Assembly (NCBI GenBank): GCA_016865035.1
Contig: CP018227.1
Location: 3,666,115-3,730,114 of the forward strand
DNA length: 64,000 bases
Direction: 5' to 3'
Source: Kordiimonadales bacterium IMCC3096
GTDB lineage: Bacteria > Pseudomonadota > Alphaproteobacteria > Minwuiales > Minwuiaceae
Part shown: positions 8,029-17,126 of the stretch, in pieces
Layout: each line of letters opens with the position of its first letter
How positions within the stretch are numbered: position 1 is the first letter of the stretch
Translations under genes and position numbers: made by a program
The notes under the pieces: model-generated
Told to the model about the DNA's origin: nothing
The model's database searches: none
What the model saw: the letters and a program-made list of their open reading frames with translations, nothing else

Positions 8029-8103
8029 ACCTGACGATATACCCCTGAACGCAATAGTAGAGACGATCCCGAACCCGATAAACAGCCTGTTGGGTCATCA
8101 CCG
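8029..8103 (+). pseudogene. Terminase-like gene, C-terminal remnant
   Basis: About 24 codons encoding PDDIPLNAIVETIPNP and INSLLGHHRW, then a stop. They are identical to the end of the terminase-like gene at 55481-56845. IS6 copy 2 removed everything upstream. The sequence downstream of the stop is also nearly identical between the two places, which shows that island A once had the full cassette. Confidence 0.9.
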
Positions 8104-8368
8104 CTGGTAAACCGGGCCATCAGCCCGAATGACCAGAGGGACGGGACAGCACTGCCATCACGGCAGGGGGAACGAGCAAGAGTCAGCCGACGACTTGCAC
8201 ATTGCATTGGACTTCGGTCGCGGGGGAAGCATGCATGCTGTCGGGACCGGCGACGCGAACATGCGCGTCCTGCCGGTCCCCGCCCGGCCTCCGTATCGCG
8301 GTCCGGGCTTCACGTGGTGACAGCGCCGGCATCGGGCCGGCGTGGAACAAGCACCACGGAGACAGACC
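8104..8368 (+). other. Conserved 5' leader of the DUF3489 gene with a GC-rich hairpin (8324-8342)
   Basis: No gene. The block is almost identical to 56846-57103. Just before the DUF3489 start is a 7-bp perfect stem, CGCCGGC ATCGG GCCGGCG (8324-8342), also present at 57059-57077. A conserved leader hairpin may control translation or be part of a small RNA; this is inference. Confidence 0.5.
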
Positions 8369-8905
8369 ATGCAGAAACTCAACACAAGACAGATCGCAGT
8401 TCTCGACCACGCCGCGCGCCTTAGCGACGGCCAGCTTCTGCCGCTGCCGGACGGCATGCAGCTGAAGGGGGGAGGGCTGGCGGCCATGCTCCGCGCCCTG
8501 GAACGCCGTGGCCTGGCTGAGCGCTCGGTGGACGACGCATGGGTCATCACCAAGACCGGCCGCGCGGCAGTTGCCGGGCAGGGCAGGGCTGAGGTCGACG
8601 AGAGCAAAGACAGGAACGAGGCATCGCAGGCCGCAAAGCCGGAACCGGACGAGGTCGATACCGGTTCGACGCCGCTGTTCCGCCCGGGCACGCGGCAGGC
8701 GCAGCTGCTCGACCTGCTGCGGCGGGGTGAGGGGGCCGACATCGACGAGATGGTGCAGTTCACCGGCTGGCAGCCGCACAGCGTCCGGGCGGTGCTGACG
8801 GGCTTCCGCAAGCGCGGGATCGAGGTGAGCCGCACGAAGGAAGGCAACGGTGTCAGCGTTTACCGCGCCGCGCCGCCCGCCAGCGCTGATGGCATGGCCG
8901 CCTGA
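8369..8905 (+). CDS. DUF3489 domain protein (recombinase cassette, island A)
   Basis: A 178-residue protein. The C-terminal half carries the DUF3489 signature: QLLDLLRRGEGADIDEMVQF, then TGWQPHSVRAVLTGF and KRGIEVSRTKEGNGVSVYR, a winged-helix-like fold. The N-terminus (LNTRQIAVLDHAARLSDGQL) is also helix-turn-helix-like. ATG 8369 is chosen over 8342 because of GGAGA nine bases upstream. Genes of this family regularly precede DUF2924 and recombinase genes in alphaproteobacterial elements; a regulatory or recombination-directionality role is plausible but unproven. Paralogue: 57104-57640. Confidence 0.85.
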   Translation: MQKLNTRQIAVLDHAARLSDGQLLPLPDGMQLKGGGLAAMLRALERRGLAERSVDDAWVITKTGRAAVAGQGRAEVDESKDRNEASQAAKPEPDEVDTGSTPLFRPGTRQAQLLDLLRRGEGADIDEMVQFTGWQPHSVRAVLTGFRKRGIEVSRTKEGNGVSVYRAAPPASADGMAA

Positions 8906-8918
8906 CGGCGCCCTGACG

Positions 8919-9521
8919 ATGCGAATTCAGAACACCATCCGCACGGGCGGTGACGGCGACGTCGCCGCCCGCAATGCCGTCGAGACCTACATCCGGGCCA
9001 TGACCCGCGACGACCTTGTCGTGCATTGGCAGCGGCGCTGGCGGCGCCCGCCGCCAAAGGGGATCAGCCGCCGGCTGCTGGAATGCAACGCGGCATGGCT
9101 GCTGCAGGCCGAGGCAAAGGGTGGACTGACAGCCGCAACCCGGCGCCGCCTCGACGCACTTGGGGGCGCTGGCCGGGGCAACGATGATTGTGCAGAGAAT
9201 GACCGACGACACCCCGGCAAGGTGGAGCGGACGACACCACGCCGCAAGCTGCGTCCCGGCAGTCGGCTGGTCCGACAGTGGCAGGGCCGCAGCCACGTGG
9301 TGGAAGTCATCGAGGGCGGGTTTACCTTCGAGGGGCGGTCATACACCTCGCTCACGGCCATCGCCCGGGAGATCACCGGGGCACGTTGGTCGGGCCCCCG
9401 CTTCTTCGGTCTGAATGCCCCCGCACCGGAAAGGAATGCGACCAGGAACAGAGGGGCGCAACGGCCAGACCAGAAGGAAGGTAATACCGCCACGATGCAC
9501 GAGAGCGACCACAATGACTGA
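8919..9521 (+). CDS. DUF2924 domain protein (recombinase cassette, island A)
   Basis: A 200-residue basic protein starting 14 bases after the DUF3489 stop. The DUF2924 hallmark is at the C-terminal end: LRPGSRLVRQWQGRSHVVEV, GGFTFEGRSYTSLTAIAREI and TGARWSGPRFFGL. The N-terminal part contains WQRRWRRPPPKGISRRLLE. The stop overlaps the recombinase start (ATGACTGA), so the two are translationally coupled. The family is strongly linked to serine recombinases and may be a DNA-binding accessory. Paralogue: 57654-58256. Confidence 0.85.
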   Translation: MRIQNTIRTGGDGDVAARNAVETYIRAMTRDDLVVHWQRRWRRPPPKGISRRLLECNAAWLLQAEAKGGLTAATRRRLDALGGAGRGNDDCAENDRRHPGKVERTTPRRKLRPGSRLVRQWQGRSHVVEVIEGGFTFEGRSYTSLTAIAREITGARWSGPRFFGLNAPAPERNATRNRGAQRPDQKEGNTATMHESDHND

Positions 9522-11304
9522 GCGCGGACGGCGAGGGGGCAACGGATCAATCAACCACCGCAATGCCACTGGCGGGTTATCGCATGGCGTCGGTCGCAGC
9601 CAGTCGGTCCGCTGCGCCATCTACACCCGGAAGTCCACCGAGGAGGGACTGGAGCAGGCCTTCAACTCTCTCGATGCCCAACGCGAGGCCTGCGCCGCCT
9701 ATATCCGCAGCCAGCAGCACGGGGGCTGGACGGAACTGCCCACCCGATACGACGACGGCGGCTTCTCCGGCGGCTCGATGGAACGTCCTGCCCTGGCATC
9801 GCTGCTGGATGACATCCGGGCGGGCCGGATCGACACGGTGGTCGTCTACAAGGTCGACCGCCTGACCCGGTCGCTTGCCGACTTCGCGAAGATCGTCGAG
9901 CTGTTCGAGGGCCAGGGCGTCTCCTTCGTCTCGGTGACCCAGCAGTTCAACACCACCACCTCCATGGGCCGGCTGACCTTGAACGTGCTGCTCTCCTTCG
10001 CCCAGTTCGAGCGCGAGGTTACCGCAGAGCGCATCCGAGACAAGATCGCGGCTTCGAAGAAGAAGGGCATATGGATGGGCGGCGCCGTGCCGATCGGCTA
10101 CCGGGTCGAGGACCGCAGGCTGGTGATCGACCCGGACGCGGCGGCGACCGTCCAGCGCATCTTCGGACTCTATCGCGAACTGGGCTCGGTCCGGGACGTG
10201 AAGACCGCCTGTGACGGGCAAGGTATCGTTACAACTACCCGAACCAGCCGCACGGGCCGCACGACCGGCGGCAGGAGCTTCAGCCGCGGCCATCTCTACT
10301 GGCTGCTGAGGAACCCGGTCTACATCGGGCGCGTGAAGCACCACGGCGAGACATTCGATGGCCAGCACGAGCCGATCATCGACGACGCGATATGGGTGGC
10401 GGTCCAGGAGATGCTCGACGGCCGGGCGAATCACCGGCAGGTGCCGGTCAACGTCCCGTCATCATCTCACCTGCTCAAAGGCCGACTGTTCGACGAGGCG
10501 GGCCAGCCGCTCTATGCCACCCAGGCCACCAAGCAGGGACAGCGATACTGCTACTACACGTCCAAGCATCTCGTGGTGCGCAAGGCGGACAGCAGCAACG
10601 GCTGGCGACTTCCGGCGCCGGAACTGGACCAGCTGATCATCGATCAACTCGTGGCCCTGCTGCGTGACCCGCTGCAGGTGATGGACCTGCTGGCGCACGA
10701 CCAGGACGCCAGCAACGCAGTGACACGGACAATTGATGCGGCCAGCCGTGCAGCGGATATCCTGAAGGGCATCGATATTGATCAATGCCGGTGCATGCTG
10801 GATACCCTTCTCGAATGTGTTCAGCTCCGGGAGAGTGGCATCATTCTCCGCCTTCGACCGTCCGCCATCGATGGAGGGTCTCACCCTGGTGGCCCGGGGA
10901 CCGGACTCCCGGGCGATGGTGATTGGACCGATACCGTGGTCGTCGAGCTGTCGGTTCAACTGTCGCGCCGCGCCAATGGCAGCCGCATCGTCTTGGGCGG
11001 CGGCGAACAGGCAACCGGCGGACCCGACCCGAAGCTCGTTCAACTGGTCGCTAACGCGTATCGCTGGAACAGGATGCTGGCCGAGGGGACCGTCGCATCG
11101 CTCCGCGAACTGTCTGACCGGGAACAACTCGACCGAAGCGACATCGGGCGGATACTGAACCTCGCCTACCTGGCGCCGGACATCGTCGAGGCCATACTCG
11201 ACGGACGGCAGCCGCCGGCGCTTACGGTTTACGGTCTCGGCCGCATGTCATCGCTTCCGCTGGACTGGTCCGAGCAACGCCGGGTGCTCGGCTTCAACGC
11301 CTGA
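9514..11304 (+). CDS. Large serine recombinase (island A integrase)
   Basis: A 596-residue protein. The resolvase catalytic domain comes first: VRCAIYTRKSTEEGLEQ with the nucleophile near Ser41, YDDGGFSGGSMERPAL, and VYKVDRLTRSLADF. A recombinase domain follows (GYRVEDRRLVIDPDAAATVQ, then RGHLYWLLRNPVYIGRVKHHGE), and then a long C-terminal region. ATG 9514 overlaps the DUF2924 stop. The gene ends 177 bases before att copy 2, the expected place for an integrase next to its site. It probably catalyses integration at the tRNA-Val 3' end. It is very similar to 58249-60039 but differs at scattered residues, so two related elements are stacked. Confidence 0.92.
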   Translation: MTERGRRGGNGSINHRNATGGLSHGVGRSQSVRCAIYTRKSTEEGLEQAFNSLDAQREACAAYIRSQQHGGWTELPTRYDDGGFSGGSMERPALASLLDDIRAGRIDTVVVYKVDRLTRSLADFAKIVELFEGQGVSFVSVTQQFNTTTSMGRLTLNVLLSFAQFEREVTAERIRDKIAASKKKGIWMGGAVPIGYRVEDRRLVIDPDAAATVQRIFGLYRELGSVRDVKTACDGQGIVTTTRTSRTGRTTGGRSFSRGHLYWLLRNPVYIGRVKHHGETFDGQHEPIIDDAIWVAVQEMLDGRANHRQVPVNVPSSSHLLKGRLFDEAGQPLYATQATKQGQRYCYYTSKHLVVRKADSSNGWRLPAPELDQLIIDQLVALLRDPLQVMDLLAHDQDASNAVTRTIDAASRAADILKGIDIDQCRCMLDTLLECVQLRESGIILRLRPSAIDGGSHPGGPGTGLPGDGDWTDTVVVELSVQLSRRANGSRIVLGGGEQATGGPDPKLVQLVANAYRWNRMLAEGTVASLRELSDREQLDRSDIGRILNLAYLAPDIVEAILDGRQPPALTVYGLGRMSSLPLDWSEQRRVLGFNA

Positions 11305-11724
11305 CCCCGAAAGCCAGCCCAGAATGATGGTGGGGAGGTCGAATTCGGCCATAAGAGACTCGGGCCGCATTCAGCCGGAAATCGTCTCCTGAACGGCGTC
11401 TCTCGGCATGCCCTTCAGTGCCTCATCTGCCGCAATGCCGCGGAAACCGCGGGTCTCCGCCAGGACAAGGTGGGGTCGTGGGTTCGCGGGAGAATGGATG
11501 GTGGCGTCCGCAGTCTCCGCCGAACCGGTCTCTTGCATCAATTTCCCTGATACGGTGCCAAATACAGGGAATTTTTCAAATTTACAGGGAACCGAGTGTA
11601 TAGGTTCGCGATTTTCGCACGTATTATCAACACATTGGGTAAAAAATTCCCTGCAAACCAGAACAGGGAATTTTATGAACCGAACAGGGAATTCTGAACG
11701 CGTATCAAGGAATCTGTTCAGGCA
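11305..11724. repeat. Junction of islands A and B: att flank plus six CAGGGAA/TTCCCTG motifs
   Basis: Gene-free. 11305-11480 matches 60040-60215 (the recombinase 3' flank). After the att core, CAGGGAA occurs at 11565, 11585, 11664 and 11685, and TTCCCTG at 11543 and 11647. A degenerate CAGGGAT lies at 11725. Motif type, number and spacing scale repeat the left arm of island A, so the cluster is a conserved element end. Confidence 0.6.
11481..11504. other. Attachment-site-like core, copy 2 (junction of islands A and B)
   Basis: GGTTCGCGGGAGAA, one variable base, then GGATGGTGG. Its left flank matches the left flank of copy 3 (the recombinase-proximal arm). Its right flank matches the right flank of copy 1 (the distal arm). 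This is the layout expected when two related elements integrated in tandem at one site. Confidence 0.75.
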
Positions 11725-12690
11725 TCAGGGATTTGGGTCGAAGGTCGATTTCGGCAAGACAACATGGATGCCCTTGTGTTGGTTTACCAACTGGGTGACG
11801 CGCATATCCGCCGCAATCGAACAGAGAGTGTAGGCGTCTTCCCTGGTCAGATTTGATCGGGATGTGATCAGACGGATCATGGCGCGCAGTGCCTGTTTCG
11901 CCGCGGCATCAAGAACCACGTCGATACCAAAGGTGATGAATAAATCCGCTGTTTCCGCCCATGGCATCCACGGCCCTGGCATGTCGCTTGCTGCGCCAGC
12001 GAGGACCTCGAAGGAGAACACGCCGGCCATGCAGGTCTCGATGGCGGTCAGACAGACCTCGCCGTCACCCTGATTGGCGTGGCCGTCGCCGCAGGAGAAT
12101 AGCCCTCCGGGTTGGAAAACGGGCAGATGCAGCGTGGCACCCGATCCCAGCAGTTTGCAGTCGATGTTGCCACCGAAAGCACGCGGGACAATGGACGACT
12201 GGAGGCCCCAGTGATCGGGCGGTGCGACGCCCATGACGCCGAAAAAGGGATTGAGCGGCAATGTCACGCCCCAGGGCAGCGCCGCCGTGCGCGCGACTCC
12301 ATCGATCGGAATGTGCAGGACGCGCGTGCTGTCGAAGTCTTCGGGCAATACGCCCGAGAGCGGTCGGATCAGATTCCAGCCCCAGTCGCTCAGCAACTCG
12401 ATCTCGTGCACATGAACCGACAGGACGTCGCCAGGTGATGCTCCGTTGATGCCGACAGGGCCCGTCAGAATATGTCCTGGCTCCATCCGACGCGTGACTT
12501 TCGCGATCACTTCCCGATGGGACGGCAGCGTGGTCATCGGAGTCGGGGGGAGCATCGTCTCACCGCCGGAGACCGTCTCGATGCGCACGTTATCGCCCGG
12601 TTCGATCCAGGTGACAGCGGGCCGCGCCGGATCGAAATAGCCCCAGTGCGTCGTTTCCGGATCGACCGGAATGGTCAGGTCATTCTTCAT
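11725..12690 (-). CDS. Acetamidase/formamidase family protein
   Basis: A 321-residue protein of the FmdA/AmdA family, which hydrolyses formamide or short amides to ammonia and the acid. Landmarks are TGPVGINGASPGDVLSVHV, then LPLNPFFGVMGVAPP, FGGNIDCKLLGSGATLHLPV and GGLFSCGDGHANQGDGEV, with metal-site His and Glu residues. GGGAG precedes the ATG. It lies at the left end of island B, directly after the att arm, and is oriented opposite to the recombinases. It is metabolic cargo rather than defence. Length and motifs look intact. Confidence 0.9.
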   Translation of the reverse strand: MKNDLTIPVDPETTHWGYFDPARPAVTWIEPGDNVRIETVSGGETMLPPTPMTTLPSHREVIAKVTRRMEPGHILTGPVGINGASPGDVLSVHVHEIELLSDWGWNLIRPLSGVLPEDFDSTRVLHIPIDGVARTAALPWGVTLPLNPFFGVMGVAPPDHWGLQSSIVPRAFGGNIDCKLLGSGATLHLPVFQPGGLFSCGDGHANQGDGEVCLTAIETCMAGVFSFEVLAGAASDMPGPWMPWAETADLFITFGIDVVLDAAAKQALRAMIRLITSRSNLTREDAYTLCSIAADMRVTQLVNQHKGIHVVLPKSTFDPNP

Positions 12691-12862
12691 GGGTCACTCC
12701 CAGATCGTTCCGCGCCACGTCGACTTGCATCGTGATGGCAATCATCGATCAATATTCCCTTGTTGTCAGAGCAAATGAGCTCGGCCGCTGCCGCCCCTTG
12801 TAGTATCCGAGGGCAGCATGCGAGCTGCCGGAGTTGTTCGACAACCGGCAGCTGGATGCGGT

Positions 12863-13246
12863 TCAATCAACCTCCAGCCGATAGTCATCGATCACCTCCT
12901 GCGCGACGATACCCGCGTGCAGGGCGAGCAGGACGAGGCGGGCGTCCGGACCGGTTCCGGCGCCAATTGCTGCCATGATGCGGTCCTCCGCCCCTTCAGC
13001 AGCTAATGCACCGTTGTCTTCGGTGAAGATCTGCTGGCCGTGCATCAGATATCCGAGCAGTGCGGCAGCATGCGCGCAGGCCGTTTCGTCGGCACCGCCC
13101 TGTCGAGGCCTCGACTCGAGCTGGCGGATGGTGGCGATTTTCACCGCACCCGGCACCAGACGGGGATGAACGCCGACAGCTCGCAATGCACGATCAAGCC
13201 GTTGAACGGGTCGCGAAGCGCCAAAGAGTTCCAGTATTCCCAGCAT
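12863..13246 (-). CDS. Hypothetical protein, 127 residues
   Basis: I do not recognise a domain. The protein reads as real coding sequence: LELFGASRPVQRLDRALRAV, then GAVKIATIRQLESRPRQGG and YLMHGQQIFTEDNGALAAE. Amphipathic helices dominate. ATG 13246 is chosen over GTG 13255. It lies between the amidase and NIPSNAP genes, all apparently metabolic cargo. A partial IS6 end (TTGTCAGAGCAAAT, 12763-12776) lies just downstream, so this cargo block has seen insertion-sequence traffic. Confidence 0.5.
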   Translation of the reverse strand: MLGILELFGASRPVQRLDRALRAVGVHPRLVPGAVKIATIRQLESRPRQGGADETACAHAAALLGYLMHGQQIFTEDNGALAAEGAEDRIMAAIGAGTGPDARLVLLALHAGIVAQEVIDDYRLEVD

Positions 13247-13447
13247 CAATCCCACTCTACCGCATTCTTGGAGCTTCAGCTTTTTCCGGACTTGCCTCAG
13301 AACTCCTGCCCGTTTCGATCAGCTTCGCGCACTATGCTGCGCGATCGCCCGCCCAAAATGTCATGATGGCTCCAACGGCGCTTCATTGGCTGCATTCTGT
13401 GTGATTCACAATCGTGCCGTCATGGAACTTTGGAAAGGTATGCTCAG

Positions 13448-13765
13448 ATGACTGTATATGAACTCCGCACCTACACCCTTTATACCGGCAAGATGGCGGA
13501 AGCCGTCGACCTTTACAGAAACATCGGCTGGCCGGTGCTGGAGAAATACCAGGACAAGCTGGTCGGGTATTTCACAGGGGATGTGGGCGCAATGAACAAG
13601 CTGACTCATATCTGGAAATTCGATGACGACGCTGACCGCAGAAAGTTCTGGAGTACTCTGTTCGGCGATGAAGCGTTCATGCAGTTCGCGCAGAAATTCC
13701 GGCCACTCGTCCAAAGTCAGGAGAACCAGCTGATGCTTGCAGCTCCCTGGGGGCCGCACCCTTGA
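13448..13765 (+). CDS. NIPSNAP family protein
   Basis: A 105-residue protein matching the NIPSNAP fold (dimeric alpha/beta barrel). It starts MTVYELRTYTLYTGKMAEAV and later has GYFTGDVGAMNKLTHIWKF, the conserved core with Trp and the following DDDADRR. The family is small and of unclear function, often encoded near oxidoreductases or amidases. ATG 13448 is preferred over the upstream in-frame ATG 13430 because GGAAAGG lies before it. It is complete, and followed by a gap of insertion-sequence debris. Confidence 0.85.
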   Translation: MTVYELRTYTLYTGKMAEAVDLYRNIGWPVLEKYQDKLVGYFTGDVGAMNKLTHIWKFDDDADRRKFWSTLFGDEAFMQFAQKFRPLVQSQENQLMLAAPWGPHP

Positions 13766-14071
13766 TTGCGTAAGGTTGGAGACAGGTCCCGGATCCGAAG
13801 CTATCGACCTGCTCAGATCGAAAATATCTCGGAAGGTCGGGTAACGCGTCGGGAAGCGGGCACGGTGAATCCAACAGTGGCAGAGCGAAGCAAGAGCCGG
13901 AAAACTCCGATCTCTTACGGTCTAGTTCTCGGGGGGCAGAGCACAACGCCGGTAAGCGCCAGACTCAAACGATCCAGTTTCCAGGGTCGGAGGCAGGCGT
14001 TATCTTTGACCATGAGCAATCTTATGTAAACTCGCCCATGATGGCGTTTTCAATCGTAATGGACGAACTAC
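13766..14071. repeat. Gene-free stretch containing an inverted IS-end remnant
   Basis: At 13885-13990 on the minus strand the recurring end reads CCTGGAAACTGGATCGTTTG, then a second variant, GTGCTCTGCCCCCCGAGAAC, ending GAGTTTTCCGGCTC. Two near-copies in tandem suggest that two ends of related insertion sequences were fused. Nothing else is seen before the GTG at 14072. Confidence 0.45.
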
Positions 14072-15214
14072 GTGAGCAGTTTATTTACCCCTTTCACCCT
14101 GAAGGACGTCACGCTGCGAAATCGCATCGCGATGTCGCCAATGACGATGTACCGGTCGGTCGATGGTCGGATGACAGACTTCCACGTCATGCTCATGGGG
14201 TCGCGCGCGGCCGGCGGCTTCGGCCTGGTCTTTCCCGAACAGATCGCAATTACCCCTGATGGACGGACGAGCACAAGCTGCGCGGGCATCTACGATGATG
14301 CGCAGATGGAAAGCTTGAGCCGGGTTGCCGGAATCATCAAGGACATGGGAGCTGTCCCGGCCATTCAACTCGGCCACACTGGCCGCAGGGGCAGCGAGAA
14401 CAAGCCCTGGGAAGGCAAGATCCAGCTTCCGTCCGACGATCCGGGTGGCTGGCAGGTTCGCGGCCCCTCGGCCATTCCCTATGGCGGCAAGTATACATAC
14501 CCCGTTCACGAACTCGGCGTGGACGAGATCAAGGGGATTTCCAGGGCCTACGCTGACGCCGCCCGGCGTGCTCTCGATTGCGGGTTCGAGTGGCTCGAGA
14601 TGCATTTCGCACACGGCTATCTGGGCGCCAGCTTCTTCTCGCCGCTGGCCAATCAGCGCACCGATCAGTACGGCGGCAACCTGGAGAACAGGCTCCGCTT
14701 CCATCGCGAGGCGATGGACTCCGTGCGTGCGGTCTGGCCCGAAAGGCTTCCGCTGACCGTCAGGCTTGGGTCCGACGATTTCAACGAGGACGGAATACAG
14801 TTCGATGACGCAATCTCGGCGATTTCGGCGCTCAAGGAGCATGGGCTGGACTTCGCGGATATCAGCCTGGGACTCAATACCGATGCGATGCGAGATGTTC
14901 CGTTCGACGATGTTGGTTTCATGGTGGAACGGGCTGCACGCGTGCGCCGAGAGGTAGATATCCCAGTCGGCGTGAGCTGGAATCTTGGTATACCAAGTGA
15001 GGCCAACCGAGTGATCGCCCAGGGACTGATTGATGTTGTGTTCCTTGGTCGCCCGGCGTTGGCAAACCCGCACTGGCCTTTCTGGGCGGCCAGGGAGTTG
15101 GGACATGAAGATCCTCTCGCACTCATGCCTGAGGACTGGTCGTGGTGGCTTCGCCGCCGACCGAAACCCGAGGGCACGCTTGGCTGGCCGCCTGTCTCTG
15201 GAGACGCGCGCTGA
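14072..15214 (+). CDS. NADH:flavin oxidoreductase, old yellow enzyme family
   Basis: A 380-residue TIM-barrel flavoenzyme, GTG start. Landmarks: LFTPFTLKDVTLRNRIAMSP (N-terminal FMN-binding strand), IQLGHTGRRGS, WLEMHFAHGYLGASFFSPL with the HxxxxY-type active-site motif, NQRTDQYGGNLENRLRF (strongly conserved), and VFLGRPALANPHWPF near the C-terminal phosphate site. It reduces activated C=C bonds or related substrates using NAD(P)H; the exact substrate is not predictable. Complete. It is followed at 15357 by a lone IS6-type end. Confidence 0.92.
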   Translation: MSSLFTPFTLKDVTLRNRIAMSPMTMYRSVDGRMTDFHVMLMGSRAAGGFGLVFPEQIAITPDGRTSTSCAGIYDDAQMESLSRVAGIIKDMGAVPAIQLGHTGRRGSENKPWEGKIQLPSDDPGGWQVRGPSAIPYGGKYTYPVHELGVDEIKGISRAYADAARRALDCGFEWLEMHFAHGYLGASFFSPLANQRTDQYGGNLENRLRFHREAMDSVRAVWPERLPLTVRLGSDDFNEDGIQFDDAISAISALKEHGLDFADISLGLNTDAMRDVPFDDVGFMVERAARVRREVDIPVGVSWNLGIPSEANRVIAQGLIDVVFLGRPALANPHWPFWAARELGHEDPLALMPEDWSWWLRRRPKPEGTLGWPPVSGDAR

Positions 15215-15356
15215 AAGACATTCTGAATTTCATGCAGGTCCCTATGGCCGACAACATGTTGCGCCGGGAGGCGCTGTCATGTGTAGACGACCCCTTCGGG
15301 AGCCCATTCGGACCTGCCTGAGATTTGGTCTGCCAGAGACGTCAGTCTCCGCCTCT

Positions 15357-15373
15357 GGCATTGTCAGAGCAAA
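15357..15373 (+). repeat. Solitary IS6-family terminal repeat
   Basis: GGCATTGTCAGAGCAAA without a transposase behind it; the next bases belong to the TauD fragment. It is a scar of an IS6-family event. Confidence 0.6.
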
Positions 15374-15384
15374 CATTGAACGAA

Positions 15385-15808
15385 CTAGTTCTGCATGGGA
15401 ACGGTCTCATCCCAACGGAAGCCAACACCACCACCTTGCCAGACCCCTTCGCCGAGTGGGCTGGGCCCGTAGATGTCGAGTTGGAGTGGAAGTCCATTGT
15501 CGGGACCGAAGTTCCGAGCGGCTCGGACAGTGCTCCGGTGCAGGATCCTCAACCCCTGTTGTTCAGCTGGCAGATGGGCGTCGGGAGAAGCGCGGTGCGC
15601 GACCGCGAGGTTATCGACGAAGACGCAATCCCTCTCTTCATATTCAAAGGAGATGGCGTATCCGTTGTCCAGGCCGGCATCCAGAATGTCCTTGTACTGG
15701 TTGCAAAGCTGCTTCAGTTCGGCGGCATCCAGCAGGCGGAAACCCCCATCTGTGGCAGATTTCTCGATGACCGCTCCTGTCATCCCCAGATGCAGCCAGA
15801 TCGATCTG
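15385..15808 (-). pseudogene. TauD/TfdA-family dioxygenase, C-terminal fragment
   Basis: About 140 codons of an Fe(II)/2-oxoglutarate dioxygenase C-terminus. ISFEYEERDCVFVDNLAVAH gives the distal iron-binding His, and GLRILHRSTVR gives the 2-oxoglutarate-binding Arg. The N-terminal half with the HxD pair is missing because the IS3-family element begins at 15809. The family oxidises taurine-like sulfonates or related compounds. It would have fitted the metabolic cargo upstream but is now inactive. Confidence 0.8.
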
Positions 15809-15858
15809 TGAACCGTCCCGGGTTTCCAGGAGGCTCCTATTTGTGAGAAGGAGCTGTG

Positions 15859-16185
15859 ATGAGCGCAACAAGGAACAAGTTTTCGCCTGAGTTTCGCGAC
15901 CGCGCTGTGCGGATGGTGGCGGAGCATCGTGGGGATTATCCGTCGGAGTGGGCGGCGATGACCTCTATTGCTGGCAAGATCGGCTGCACGGCCGAGACGC
16001 TGCGCCGCTGGTGCCGGGAGGAGGCGAGCCGACGAGCGGGACCAGCGGCGCAGGCTGTCAGCGATCGGGACCGGGTCAAGGCTCTGGAACGCGAGGTCAA
16101 GGAACTGCGCCGCGCCAACGAGATCCTGCGCAAGGCTTCGGCATATTTTGCTCAGGCGGAGCTCGACCGCCACGGCAAATGGTGA
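15859..16185 (+). CDS. IS3-family transposase OrfA
   Basis: A 108-residue protein with the HTH ([35 protein letters not shown]) and a leucine-zipper-like tail ([18 protein letters not shown]). Start ATG 15859 follows GAAGGAG. Identical to 43172-43498. Confidence 0.92.
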   Translation: MSATRNKFSPEFRDRAVRMVAEHRGDYPSEWAAMTSIAGKIGCTAETLRRWCREEASRRAGPAAQAVSDRDRVKALEREVKELRRANEILRKASAYFAQAELDRHGKW

Positions 16186-17087
16186 TGTCCTTCATCGACA
16201 CGCACCGCGAGGAACTGGGTATCGAGCCGATTTGCCGTGAACTGGCGATCGCCCCTTCCTCTTACCACGAGCATGCGGCCCGACTTGCCAACCCCGGCAG
16301 GCGTCCTGCCCGTGCCCGGCGCGACGACGAACTCAGGCAAGAGATCAAACGTGTTCACGAGAACAGCTTCGGCCTCTACGGTTCGCGCAAGGTCTGGCAC
16401 CAGCTGCGGCGCGAGGGCATCGCCGTCGCCAAGTGCACCGTGGAGCGGCTGATGCGTGCCATGGGGCTGGCTGGCGTGCGCCGGGGCAAGACGACGGTCA
16501 CAACGGTCAGCGACCCGAAGGCACCTTGCCCCCTGGACAAGGTCAACCGCGAGTTCCGCGTCAGCCGACCCAATGCCCTCTGGGTGGTAGACTTCACCTA
16601 TGTCCATACCTGGGCCGGGTTCGTCTACGTCGCCTTCGTGATCGACGCCTATGCCCGACGAATCGTGGGCTGGAAAGTCAGCACCAGCGCCACGGCAGGC
16701 TTCGTGCTCGATGCCCTGGAGCAGGCGATCCATGCCCGCGGACCCGGCCCCGAGGACGAACTGATCCATCACAGCGACAGGGGGACCCAATATCTTGCCA
16801 TGAACTACACCCAGCGCCTGGCTGAGGCGAACCTCGTGCCATCGGTCGGCAGCGTCGGTGATAGTTACGACAACGCCTTGGCGGAGACGATCAATGGCCT
16901 CTACAAGGCCGAGGTGATCTGGCGCCAGCGGTCATGGCCGAGCGCGTCGACCGTCGAAATGGCGACCCTGCGCTGGGTCGATTGGTTCAACAACCACCGC
17001 CTGTTCGGCCCCATCGGACACATCCCGCCCGCCGAGGCAGAAGCAAACTACTATGCCGACCGAGAGACCCTCGATATGGTCGCATGA
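16179..17087 (+). CDS. IS3-family transposase OrfB
   Basis: A 302-residue DDE integrase: [20 protein letters not shown] (Asp 1), [13 protein letters not shown] (Asp 2), [19 protein letters not shown] (Glu). It overlaps the orfA end at ATGGTGA, the usual frameshift or reinitiation zone. Intact and identical to 43492-44400. Confidence 0.93.
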   Translation: MVMSFIDTHREELGIEPICRELAIAPSSYHEHAARLANPGRRPARARRDDELRQEIKRVHENSFGLYGSRKVWHQLRREGIAVAKCTVERLMRAMGLAGVRRGKTTVTTVSDPKAPCPLDKVNREFRVSRPNALWVVDFTYVHTWAGFVYVAFVIDAYARRIVGWKVSTSATAGFVLDALEQAIHARGPGPEDELIHHSDRGTQYLAMNYTQRLAEANLVPSVGSVGDSYDNALAETINGLYKAEVIWRQRSWPSASTVEMATLRWVDWFNNHRLFGPIGHIPPAEAEANYYADRETLDMVA

Positions 17088-17126
17088 CCCAAACAAAACG
17101 GCCTCCGGAAAACCCGGGACGCTTCA

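Larger units (their letters stand above)
15809..17126 (+). mobile_element. IS3-family element type b, copy 1
   Basis: A 1318-bp element with ends TGAACCGTCCCGGGTTT and AAACCCGGGACGCTTCA. Both reading frames are identical to those of the copy at 43122-44439 in the same orientation. Flanks (CTG and GAG) show no target duplication. It cuts a TauD gene on the left and a large unknown gene on the right, so a deletion accompanied or followed its insertion. Confidence 0.88.
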
